Assembly: GCA_949152475.1 (NCBI GenBank)
Contig: OX424567.1
Span: forward strand, 20,671,402-20,735,401
DNA: 64,000 nucleotides
Direction of reading: 5' to 3'
DNA from: Terebella lapidaria
Lineage: Eukaryota; Annelida; Polychaeta; Terebellida; Terebellidae
Below, in pieces: positions 11,684-21,800 of this stretch. How positions within the stretch are numbered: the first letter of the stretch is position 1; the number at the start of each line of letters is the position of its first letter. A program made the position numbers and the translations under genes. The notes beneath the pieces were generated by a model. The model ran no database searches. It was not told the origin of the DNA and saw nothing but the letters and a program-made list of their open reading frames with translations.

Positions 11684-14600
11684 CTGCAAAGGTATCAGTC
11701 AGCATTTGTAATATTTTAAGCAGTGTATGTCACATGCTCAACGAAAACTTTGGATTGACTTATTTCTGTCAATACTTATCATTGATATCAGTGATATTAA
11801 TATTGTCAATAAGGACGATTGTCTAAGATATTTCAAAATTGGTATATAAGGAATATTCCAAGTATATCGGTGATATTGCTGATTGAACTTTTCTTAAATG
11901 TCAGTGTCACTGGAGCAACCAGGAACACGGCGATATCAAATGAGTACTTTGTACACATATGAACTTAGATTTCTCGGGGCAACTTCACATGCATTCACTT
12001 CTTATATGCTATGATGTCCCTCTAGTCATGTATTTGTCCCTCAAGTCATATTGGAAGTCAGACTCATAGAACTACATACCGTAGCTCTTCAATTGAATTT
12101 TTACATGTTACCATGTGGATATTGTACCACAAGATAAGGTAATAGTGTGTTTTATTCAATTTGTAGAATATGAGAGAGCATGCGTGAATGCGAATCATTG
12201 CAATGGAAGGAGAAATGTGCAGAACTGATTGATATTTGTGTGGTGAGATCTTCGTCAATCAAGTGGAATCATGGAAGACCCACACATCGACCTACCGGTG
12301 ACTGTCAACTGGTCAAGCGACATACAGCGACAAATACTCACATTCCATACATGTTGAAGCCGTTGGTGAACTACTGAGCGCTGACAAAGGGGTGACAGGA
12401 TAGAGGCGCCCAGTCTACACATCAACAGCGCAAGTTTGCAACAGCGCGAGGGAGCTTCTGAAAGTGTCACGGACATTAACAGACAACACTGGACAAACAG
12501 ACAGACATACACTGCACTGTACTGGACATGACAGTACTGGACAGGCATGCGCGCCTACCATGTCTACATACATGTGTACAATGTCAAAAATCAAATATGC
12601 AAATTGCAGCACCCTGCGCCAAGGGAGAATGCCATACTAACCATTTTCTTTAAATTTTCTTTATGGTTTGATCGCAACAAGCGTATACTTATACCGTTCA
12701 TTATATTTTCAATTAATTTTCCGGGAAATTTGTTTTCCGAATAATATGAATAAGACCATTTCCATGGCCGCCACCTCACCATGCATGTTTCACCACTGAT
12801 TACATTTTGTAATTCGAATGAAAATTGTGAATCCTGATATACTGATAATATTACGTCATTTTTTCCGTAACTTCCATCATGTCCTTTACTTTCTTCACAA
12901 GACACTAACAATCAATCATGAATTAATCATGCATTTGGTGTTGTGATTTAAAATTGATAGATCTTTATGTGCCACCGTATGGTTACACTATCAGTATCAT
13001 TACTTAAGTAGAATATATTTTGAATTCGGAAAGACATGATGTCTTCAATTGAAAAGTATTGTACCAATGCACAGCTTCGTGTATCATAATTTACATGTAT
13101 AATAAAATAATGTATTACACAACTGATGATCGTGCAAAATGTGTGACAATGGCAAGATGGCAACTGATCAACTTCCGCTTTGGAGTAATTAATAAAGATT
13201 TTGTATGCTCAGTCAAGAATAAAGCGAAATCTACGACAGTTTGGCAACGTGAACGGATGTTGCCGCAGAGAAAACAGATCAGCTTGGTATTCTCCACCGT
13301 CTGTGGGTACAAGTGCTCCAAAAACACTAATGAAACAAAAGCAAACCTAGGCTCACACCGTAATACAAAGTTGGAATTTATTTCTTGGCTTACTCTTCAA
13401 CGTATTTATTTGCTTCAGACTATATATGTGTTTTATGTGGGTTGACGATATGTTTAACGTGTTACTGGAAATTGTCGTTTCACAATTTTTCTCACAGTTT
13501 CTCACAATACTTCAGAACTATTTAGAAAACAGTTGCGATTAGTCTACAATCGAATCAGAAATCAACATTTGTATTTGGTGTGTGGTTCAAACACATAGAA
13601 CATTTTCAAGCTCATCAAAACAAACCAGCAAACCAGCACATATTCTCACATGGTGACGGCTGTGTCTGGCGAGTGCACGCCGGTCTTCACTCATCAAGGC
13701 CACAGCGGGGAATTGACAGCGTCTGGAATCGAGAGAAATTTTTTTTCAATACTTCATCAATCCTGGATCGAGAACCCTGATTCAAATCTGAAGTTGCCAC
13801 ATCTTTCTATATCCTTTCTTTTTTCCGGAGAAATATGATACTACTATAAAGTTATAATCTAGTGTAATATGTTTGCTCTGGTGGACCAGTAAACAGCTAA
13901 TTTGAAGGAGATTTGGGAGTTCGCCTCGTCCGTTCATCAACTTCATCTATTGAAATTTCCAGGTCAAATAAAACTTAAATCGATTTTTTCAAATTAAATT
14001 TTAGCAAATTCGCTCACTAGTCCTCTTCGTGAAACACAGAGTAAATAAAGAACTGGCATCGAATATCACTATTCACTGAATTGGTATGCAGTATTATATA
14101 ATACTTTCGTGCATATTGATAAGATTTATCTCATATCCCTAAAAAATGTCGGCAATGTTGACACTCCCCATATTTAAAGACCATCGAGAAGAATACAAAC
14201 TGGGAAATAACAGTGAAACGATAAAGTTAGCAATTGTTCGTTAACTTCTAAGATAAATATAGTTTAGAAACATGACATGTTCAACTTGGCACATTTTCTA
14301 AATCTAAAATCAGACTGTTTCCATGACCATGTCTTACATGTATCTGCGATTAATTTCTTGTTCGTTGTGTTCAAATACCTGTCCTGAATTATCCACTCTA
14401 TTCACATACGCTTTTGTCTGTAGCTCTGCTTGGGACACTATCAGAATGGTATCCTGATATAACTTGACAGGCTGCACCTGTGAATCACACAGCAATTGTT
14501 TCAGACTTTAATCTTTTGTTTAAAGTTAGAGCAATGCTTCTAATATTTCCCTTCATCTCGGTCTGTTCTGGGAACACCGCATGGGTGTTTTCAATGTGAA

Positions 14601-15308
14601 TCTAATCGAAAATTTTAAGCTGTACACCTATAGAGTTACATTGATTTATAAAATTACAATATCTTGCACTTTAGCTGCTGTCTTTCATCTGTCTTTCATA
14701 TATTTCAAAATGATCTGGCGGCAGGCAGTAGCCAATAAATTATCACACCAATAGTTCAATAACGTAAAATTCAGCATGTATGAAGGAGCAATCAAATTTC
14801 GTGTAGGCCTACACAATATATGATATTAAACGTTTTTCCAACAGAAACTGAATTTTAAAACATGGAAATTTGGTGATTTTCAGGCTACATCTCGTGGACT
14901 GGAGACAAAAGTAATTTTGAATAATATATATTTGAATATTTTGCATTACTATTATGCGTGTGTGTGTCAAATCATCAATCAATCAATCAAGAAAAAGCAA
15001 CTGCCCGATATTTACGTGCCTAAGTATACCGCTTCAGCCCCTTGATGTTATGTATAGCTACTGTTTTAACAAGCGGACGAGCAGGTACGTATTGCATTTG
15101 CACATCTTATCTAAGGGAAAATACCATCTCTCTCGTAGACAAAAAAATAAATAAACCAGTCTACGACTGCGTTTCCTGCCAACAAGTGTTTATGTAACTC
15201 AGTAATATTTAGTTTTTGCTCCGTCATATCGCTCCTTAGTCCCGAATGAGATGCTATTCGCGTTGCCTCTTTCTTTGCCCGTCTAAGATATTTTCGCATC
15301 ATGCCATT
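11684..15308. other. Intron or upstream DNA of the minus-strand gene; no exon recognised
   Basis: It begins with the 3' splice site of the large minus-strand exon. The remainder is AT-rich with no ORF carrying a recognisable domain. Upstream exons of the gene must lie here or beyond, but none could be picked out from the sequence alone. Confidence 0.45.
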
Positions 15309-15313
15309 CCCTC
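15309..15313. repeat. Target site duplication, left
   Basis: CCCTC immediately precedes the TG of the 5' LTR. The same five bases follow the terminal CA of the 3' LTR at 26326-26330. A 5-bp duplication is typical of Ty3/gypsy integrases. Confidence 0.9.
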
Positions 15314-16209
15314 TGTAACAAAACCATGCAACTGCCGCGCTGAAACGTTCGTTAGGAACGGTCACGTGATCTACAAAGTCCACTTGCGAAGACACCGTTC
15401 GCGGAAGAACCGTTCGCGGAAGCACGATTGCGGAAGCATCATCAGCGGAAGCATCGTTCGCGGAAGAACCGTTCGCGGAAGCACGATTGCGGAAGCATCA
15501 TCAGCGGAAGCATCAGTCGCGGAAGCACCGTTCGCGGAAGAGGAGCCTTCGCGGAAGAACCGTTCGCGGACGCAGTCTTCACCACGTGGAGAAGAGTGCG
15601 GAAGATACGTTCGCGGACGAAGATGCGCGCGCAGCCACCCTGGCTATATAAGGGAGAGCGGACGGCCGCTCTGAGAGCACTGCAACAGCGACATCGACCG
15701 TGGGGAGATCGTCACCGCCACAGCCAAGGGACTCGACGAACTCCGTGCGGACGACTCCTTCTTCAGGGCCTTAGAGTCAACCGGGATTTAGACCGACTAC
15801 CTGGAGAAACCATTCGACTAAGCGGGACGGGAAACTTCAACGGGAAGGGACAGAGAGACGCCGCCGGCTAAGAACTCTTTTTAGTTGTGCCCTCGTGCAC
15901 TATTTATTTTTGAAATGTGATCATACAGTGCTCCATGTCTGAACTTCATATTTGTACGTCACGTGGGTGACCAGCCATACAATTGTAAGTTGATTTGATG
16001 TATATAAATCTTCAATTTATTTACATCTGAGTTGCTTCTTGCCTAAGTGAAGCCGGTGAGCTACGGAGTGATGATACACCAGCGTTGGGGGACACCAATT
16101 TAGTGACGGCTCTCGAATCACAACGAGCGGGAGTTACATAAAGTCTATACGATCAGAGAAACCAGGTTTTTTGGGCCACACCGAAAACAAGTCATTACCA
16201 AACGTCACA
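15314..16209 (+). repeat. 5' LTR
   Basis: 896 bp, TG...CA. The U3 part contains a cluster of TTCGCGGAA-type motifs and variants (about 15390-15635) immediately upstream of a TATA box at 15645. Downstream, a GTAAGT donor-like site near 15984 could serve splicing of a subgenomic RNA; this is only inference. No perfect AATAAA was seen on the plus strand of the LTR. Confidence 0.93.
15645..15652 (+). promoter_or_regulatory. TATA box of the 5' LTR promoter
   Basis: TATATAAG sits just downstream of the U3 motif cluster. Transcription would be expected to start about 25-30 bp further on, near 15675, marking the U3/R border. The same sequence is in the 3' LTR at 25761. Confidence 0.75.
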
Positions 16210-16212
16210 ACT

Positions 16213-16230
16213 TGGTGCCGTGACCAGGAT
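16213..16230 (+). other. Primer binding site, His-tRNA-like
   Basis: TGGTGCCGTGACCAGGAT begins three bases after the 5' LTR. The first twelve bases match the complement of the 3' end of animal tRNA-His (TGGTGCCGTGAC...). The remainder matches except for two positions. The match is to remembered tRNA sequence, so the tRNA identity is likely rather than certain. Confidence 0.7.
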
Positions 16231-16272
16231 CCCCGAGGGTCTACTGCCAGGGAACGAACCTCAGCATCACTC

Positions 16273-18831
16273 ATGTCCGGCGAAAACGACGAAACTGCCC
16301 CAGGGAAGACAGGAGGTGAAGAGGAAGACTCTTCGCGGACGGCCTCACTTGCGGACGAGGAAGACAGCGGTTCGCGGAAGCCGACCTTTGCGGAAGAGGG
16401 AGACGACCGTTCGCGGAAGACGTTCGCGGAAGACGACCGTTCGCGGAAGACGTTCGCGGACGACAACCGTTCGCGGAAGACGACCTTGGCGGAAGAGGCC
16501 GACGACCGTTCGCGGAAGACAACGTTCGCGGAAGACGACCGTTCGCGGAAGAGCAGCTTCACAGCCAGGGGTAGACGGGACGTTTCGACGAGTGAGGAGC
16601 AACCAGGGAGGTCGAGACCTTCCATGGGCCAGTCGACGAGTCAACAGAGACCCCGGAGCCAGACACCCGACAACCGTTTTCTTTTCAGACACGACTCTGG
16701 GTGGCAGCACGATCGAGACAGGGAGAGGTCAACCTACCTTGAGAGCGTTAGGAGGGGCCCCGAGTTCCGACGAGTGCTGGGACCGGAGTACGTCAATCTG
16801 GACGGGGAGGACGGCGAAATCTGGGCGAGGAGGGATCGGCTACAGCTACCGGAGCAGAGTCCAAGTGTGGCACCTCCAGAGAATGCAGCATTGAGACGGC
16901 TTTGGGACCAGTCCCAGCAGCAGTCTGGTGCAACAGAGCAGCAGTCTGGTGCAACAGGGCAGCGGTCGGGTGTGACGAGTCGACAAACGGGAGTGACTGG
17001 AGGACGGGTTACTTGGGCTCCGACCCAAGAGAGCAGCTCGAGAGGGAGAGGACTTTTCGCGGAAGAGAACATTCGCGGACGAGAGGCATTCTTCGGCGAC
17101 AGGGACGCTTGCAGCCGGGGATCCTTCGTGGATGAACGGGCTCGTGGGCGAGGGGGAGTCTTTGGTGACGAGGACGCTTGTGACCGGGGAGGGCCCTTCG
17201 CGGACGACCACGTTCGCGGACGAGGACGACTCGCGGAAGAGAGTGTTCGCGGAAGAGAGGAGTCTTCACCCAGACGGCGGCTCGACGAAAGGAGTGATCC
17301 AGGCGACCAATCTTCCTTTCCAGTTTTTCAGAATAGACGGGGAAGACCATTCGCGGATGAGCCGGTTCGCGGAAGACTCGCGGAAGATGGCGTTCGCGGA
17401 CGTGCATCTTTTGTGGAGGGACGTCTCCGAGACATCTTGGCGGACGAGCCCGTTCGCGGAAGACTCGCGGAAGACGGCGTTCGCGGAAGAGGCCTGTTCG
17501 CGGAAGAACTTCTTCGGGAGCTGTTGGCGGAAGAGTCCGTTCGCGGAAGGTTCGCGGAAGACAGTGTTCGCGGAGGGTTCGCGGAAGACAGCGTTCGCGG
17601 AAGAGGGAGGTCTTCACCCAGTCGACAACCGAGACAGCCAGCCTCCTGGAGAAATCCAGCTTCTATTTCAGTCACCCAGGGAGGCCGGAGACAGCACCCT
17701 TTCTCATCATCGGGCGATGAGGGGCCTTCATCTGATGGAGGGACCGACAGCAGCCATGGTTACCCAGGACGGGGGAGGAGACCACCGAGGCGGGGACCGC
17801 CGCTGCACCGACGAAGCCCTAGGCCGAGACGGAGGCAGGAGGACTCGTCGTCCGAGGACAGCACAGCCTGGAATCAGAACGGCAGAAGGAACCGGAAGAT
17901 GCTGACCCCTGACAAGTTCGATGGGACTTCCATAGAGTGGCCGGTGTACCGGGCCCACTTTGACGTCATCGCAGAGGTCAACGGATGGAGCAAGCGGGAA
18001 CAGGGCGTCTACTTAGCCGGGAGCTTGACAGGAGAGGCGCGACGAATGCTGACCAGCCTGAGTCCTGCAGACCGGAGGGACATCGACGTTCTGACCGACA
18101 AGCTGACCCTACGATTCGACCCTGACTGTCAGGAGGAGTCCTACAAGGCGACCTTGGGACAGAGAACCCGCAGGAAGGCAGAGACACCCCAGCAGTACGG
18201 CTATGAGTTGCAGCGACTGGCCGGCCGTGGTTATCCGGATCTGAACTCCGCAGCTCAGGAGGCTATCGCCTTAGACCACTTCTGGAAGGGCCATCCAGAT
18301 GGGGACATGAAGGTGATGGCGCTCATGAGGAAGATGAAGACCATGGAGGAGGCCATAGCGTTCGTGACCCAGTACGAATGTGTCAAACCCAAGCCTGGGA
18401 AGCCGGTGATGTCCATAGAGTCGGAGGACTCCGAGCCAGCTCTAGGACGGGTCCTACAGCTGTTGAAGAACCAGCAGGGAGGCGAGATTACCACCAGTGG
18501 GCAGCAGAGCAACCAGCCGAACGTAGCGGGTCTACCCAGACTTCCCTACTTCAAGGGGCTCTTTGAGAGCCAAGACAGGAAGCTGGATCGACTAATCGAG
18601 CTGTGTGAGCAGGTGCTATCCATCAAGCCGAGGGCCGCCACTGCTGAGAACAAGGGACCAAGCGCTAGGCCGGGACCAGATGACTGTTGGTACTGTGGGA
18701 AGCCGGGTCATCGGAAGTACCAGTGTCCAGATCGGCCACCACCTCGGACCAAGGAGGAGCGCTTGAGTCGACTAATCGAGGAGATTGGTGAGCGGAACAG
18801 TTTGACAGACGAGGTGTCGGAAAACCAGTAG
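16273..18831 (+). CDS. gag: Gag polyprotein of the LTR element
   Basis: A structural protein that would package element RNA in the cytoplasm. The frame is open from 16171, but that ATG lies inside the LTR and would translate the primer site. The ATG at 16273 (MSGENDETAPG) is the more plausible start and gives 852 residues. The N-terminal half is low complexity, built from translated TTCGCGGAAG repeats (FAED, RSRKT, VRGR) and Arg/Gly/Ser-rich linkers. Residues from about 540 show a retrotransposon-gag fold signature (WPVYRAHFDVIAEVNGW, then AGSLTGEARRML). A CCHC zinc knuckle CWYCGKPGHRKYQC lies near residue 805. At 852 residues it is much longer than typical Ty3/gypsy Gag, and the excess is the repeat region. 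It overlaps the pol frame in the -1 relation. Confidence 0.92.
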   Translation: MSGENDETAPGKTGGEEEDSSRTASLADEEDSGSRKPTFAEEGDDRSRKTFAEDDRSRKTFADDNRSRKTTLAEEADDRSRKTTFAEDDRSRKSSFTARGRRDVSTSEEQPGRSRPSMGQSTSQQRPRSQTPDNRFLFRHDSGWQHDRDRERSTYLESVRRGPEFRRVLGPEYVNLDGEDGEIWARRDRLQLPEQSPSVAPPENAALRRLWDQSQQQSGATEQQSGATGQRSGVTSRQTGVTGGRVTWAPTQESSSRGRGLFAEENIRGREAFFGDRDACSRGSFVDERARGRGGVFGDEDACDRGGPFADDHVRGRGRLAEESVRGREESSPRRRLDERSDPGDQSSFPVFQNRRGRPFADEPVRGRLAEDGVRGRASFVEGRLRDILADEPVRGRLAEDGVRGRGLFAEELLRELLAEESVRGRFAEDSVRGGFAEDSVRGRGRSSPSRQPRQPASWRNPASISVTQGGRRQHPFSSSGDEGPSSDGGTDSSHGYPGRGRRPPRRGPPLHRRSPRPRRRQEDSSSEDSTAWNQNGRRNRKMLTPDKFDGTSIEWPVYRAHFDVIAEVNGWSKREQGVYLAGSLTGEARRMLTSLSPADRRDIDVLTDKLTLRFDPDCQEESYKATLGQRTRRKAETPQQYGYELQRLAGRGYPDLNSAAQEAIALDHFWKGHPDGDMKVMALMRKMKTMEEAIAFVTQYECVKPKPGKPVMSIESEDSEPALGRVLQLLKNQQGGEITTSGQQSNQPNVAGLPRLPYFKGLFESQDRKLDRLIELCEQVLSIKPRAATAENKGPSARPGPDDCWYCGKPGHRKYQCPDRPPPRTKEERLSRLIEEIGERNSLTDEVSENQ
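16330..17620 (+). repeat. TTCGCGGA(A/C) motif repeats inside gag
   Basis: By eye about two dozen copies of TTCGCGGA occur here in two clusters (about 16330-16560 and 17050-17610), often spaced 12-17 bp. Because spacing varies, the same DNA motif is read in more than one frame: TTC-GCG-GAA gives Phe-Ala-Glu, T-TCG-CGG-AAG gives Ser-Arg-Lys, and GTT-CGC-GGA gives Val-Arg-Gly. The motif is the same one found in the LTR U3 and upstream of the third ORF. Confidence 0.9.
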
Positions 18832-18854
18832 GGCTCATACCAGCCCCCAACCGT

Positions 18855-21800
18855 ATGGGCCATTGGCAGGTGTGTGCACGGCTTCACAGGCGAGAAGCTC
18901 GACGAAGACGTGAAGAACACATTGCCAGGGGGGAATTTTTAGTTTCACAGATTTTTAATAGGTTTTTCCGGTGTGCATCCGAAGTAACTGGATGGGCGCA
19001 GGAGGAGCTCGAGGATCGAATTCTCGACTATTTGGAGGGCAAGCCTGTCAACACAGACGGGAGTGCCAATGTACAGCAAACCGATGGAGCCGTGGAGCGT
19101 CTAATGCCCCGCGGAGACGTCAAGGAAATGCAGACCGATGGAGCCGTGGAGCGTCTAATGACCCGCGGAGACGTCGACGAAATGCAGACCGATGGAGCCG
19201 TGGAGCGTCTAATGACCCGCGGAGACGTCGACGAAATGCAGACCGATGGAGCCGTGGAGCGTCTGGGGACCCACGGAGACATCAACGAGGTTTCTGCTAG
19301 CAGCAAGGAGAACCAACAGGTTACAACCTTGAGGCTGGAGGCTGCGAAACAGCAGGGACCCCCCTATGCAACTGAACCACAAGCGGCCGTGAAAGAGGAG
19401 ACGGAGGGCCGGTGGAGCGGAATGACCAAGGGGCCAGCGCAGCAGCTATTGCTGGTGGACGACTCATTACTTATCCGGAGCGGCGGTTCCGAGGGGAGTG
19501 ATTCCCTTAAGACTGACAGAGAGGACCAGGGTGGTGCATCACTGTGGGTGGACGACTCAGTACTTATCCAGGGCGGCGTCCCTGAGGAGAGTGGCAGCTC
19601 TCTTAAGATTGACAGAAATGGCCAGGTGGTGTCGCTGTCAGCCGGTGCCCGAGGCACATTGGCGTGGTATGCGGCGTGCCACGTTATGGGGAAGGCGACT
19701 CGTATGTTGGTGGACACGGGTGCCTCTTCCACCGTTCTGGACGAGTGTCTCTTCGACCAAATGGATGACGAACATAAAGCAATGATAAGGCAGACGAGAA
19801 TAAGGTTACGGGCAGCAACCGGAGACTACTTACAGGTTCAAGGAGAGATGACAGTTCAACTTCTACTGGGCACACGACTCGTGTCGGCAGATGTACTGGT
19901 AGCCAAACTAGGGATCCCGGGAGTGTTGGGGCTTGATGTACTTCAACAGATTGGGGGACAGCTGGATCTGCGTAAGGGCGAGTGGCAGGTGGGCGACACT
20001 ACCGTAGTGATGAGCTCGGGCCACGAGGACGCCGTCTACACACTGGTGACGGAGGAGACGGTCGTCTTGCCACCCTTTTCAGAGATGATGGTGGACCTCA
20101 AGCTGACAGGAAGTGAGGGAGGAGTTCCGAAGGCCGGCCTCGTGCAGTCCGCAAGAGAGCCGTTGGAGGACGACCCCCTCGTAGTGGGACGAGCCCTGGT
20201 ACGACCCCGAGGACGCCTGGTACCGGTGGTACTTCTGAACGCCGGCGCTGGAGCTTGCACTGTGCTGATGGGGACCATCCTAGCCGAGCTTCACGGAATA
20301 GAGGCCGTGATCGACCTGGGATTTCGTCCCGATGGAGGGAAAACAACCCAGAATGAACCTAAAAGGGAACAGTGGTACCGGGAGGAGAGCGGGAGGGAGC
20401 ATGAGCCCCTTACACCAAACTCCACCAAGTGGCGGAACCGGACGCCTGAGCAGCCCGAAACCAGAGTGCACGCCATGCACGCAGAATCGTCGACGAAGAC
20501 ACCAGAGTGCCCGGAGCATTTAGAACCGCTCCTGGAGGGAATGCATCCGAACTTGACGGAAAAGGAGGTGGAGGTCGTCAGCGATCTCCTTCGACGCCAC
20601 CAGCAGGTCTTTATGGGACCAGATGGGAGGTTGGGCCGGACGTCCCTGGCGAAACACGTCATCGACACGGGAGATCACCCCCCGATCAAGCAGCCTCTGA
20701 GGAGAGCCCCGTACTACCAACAAGAGCTGATCGAGGACGAGGTCGACAAGATGTTGAAAGCTGACGTTGTGGAGCCAAGTGACAGTCCATGGTCGTCTCC
20801 CATCGTGCTAGTGAAAAAGAAGGATGGTGCACTGAGATTTTGCGTCGACTACCGCCGTCTAAATGATGTCACCCGGAAGGATGCGTACCCCCTGCCTCGA
20901 GTCGACGAGAGTTTTGATACCTTGTCAGGAGGACGATATTTTTCGACGCTAGACTTGGCTAGTGGTTACTGGCAGGTCGAGATGGACGACAGGGACAAGG
21001 AGAAGACGGCGTTCACTACCCGTAGTGGACTCTATCAATTTAAAGTGATGCCGTTTGGATTGGCGACGGCCCCGGCTACTTTTGAACGTCTAATGGAGCT
21101 GGCACTGAGGGGACTCCAATGGAAGCGTTGTCTAATTTATTTGGACGATGTCGTCTGTCTTGGAAAGACTTTCCAAGAAGCCGTGGACAACCTCGAGGAC
21201 GTGTTCCGGAGACTGCAGGCTGCCGGGCTGAAGCTGAAACCCGCCAAGTGTGAGCTGTTTCGACAACAGGTCAACTTCCTGGGCCATGTCGTGTCCGACC
21301 GAGGCATCCAGTGCGACCCTGCCAAGGTCGAAGCTGTAACAAAAATGGTTCCTCCGACCACCTTGACAGAACTAAGGAGCTTCCTTGGGTTCGTGGGGTA
21401 CTACCGCAGATTCATCCCTGACTTTGCCACCCGAGCGGGACCCCTCAACCACCTGTTAAAGAAGGAAGTCAACTACCATTGGAGCGAGGCTCATCAGCAG
21501 GCGTTCGAGGCGCTGCGTCAACCCCTGACCGAGCACCCCCTGCTGGTGTACCCTGACATGGACCAAGAATTTATTTTAGATACTGATGCTAGCGGCTACG
21601 GAGTGGGAGGCGTCTTATCCCAAGTGCAGGACGGACGAGAGCGGGTGATCGCCTATGCTTCCAGAACCCTGAGGGACACCCAGCGGAATTACTGCACCAC
21701 CAAGCGGGAGCTCCTGGCCGTCGTCAGTATGATACACCATTTCAGACATTTCTTGTGGGGGAGAGCGTTCTTACTACGAACCGACCACGCCTCTCTCAAG

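Noticed and set aside
7034..11719. Plus-strand ORFs of 60-224 codons opposite the large minus-strand exon
   Set aside because: They are antisense shadows of the repetitive Lys/Glu/Pro coding sequence, giving Phe/Ser/Leu-rich translations without any domain.
15246..15871. ORFs of over 140 codons inside the LTR, duplicated at 25311-25987
   Set aside because: They are translations of the U3 motif repeats in the LTR, lie partly upstream of the promoter, and show no domain. They were useful only as evidence that the LTRs match.
16134..17675. Antisense ORFs in the gag region rich in FRERSS, RTVFRERC or SANGRLP
   Set aside because: They are reverse-frame readings of the TTCGCGGAAG repeats.
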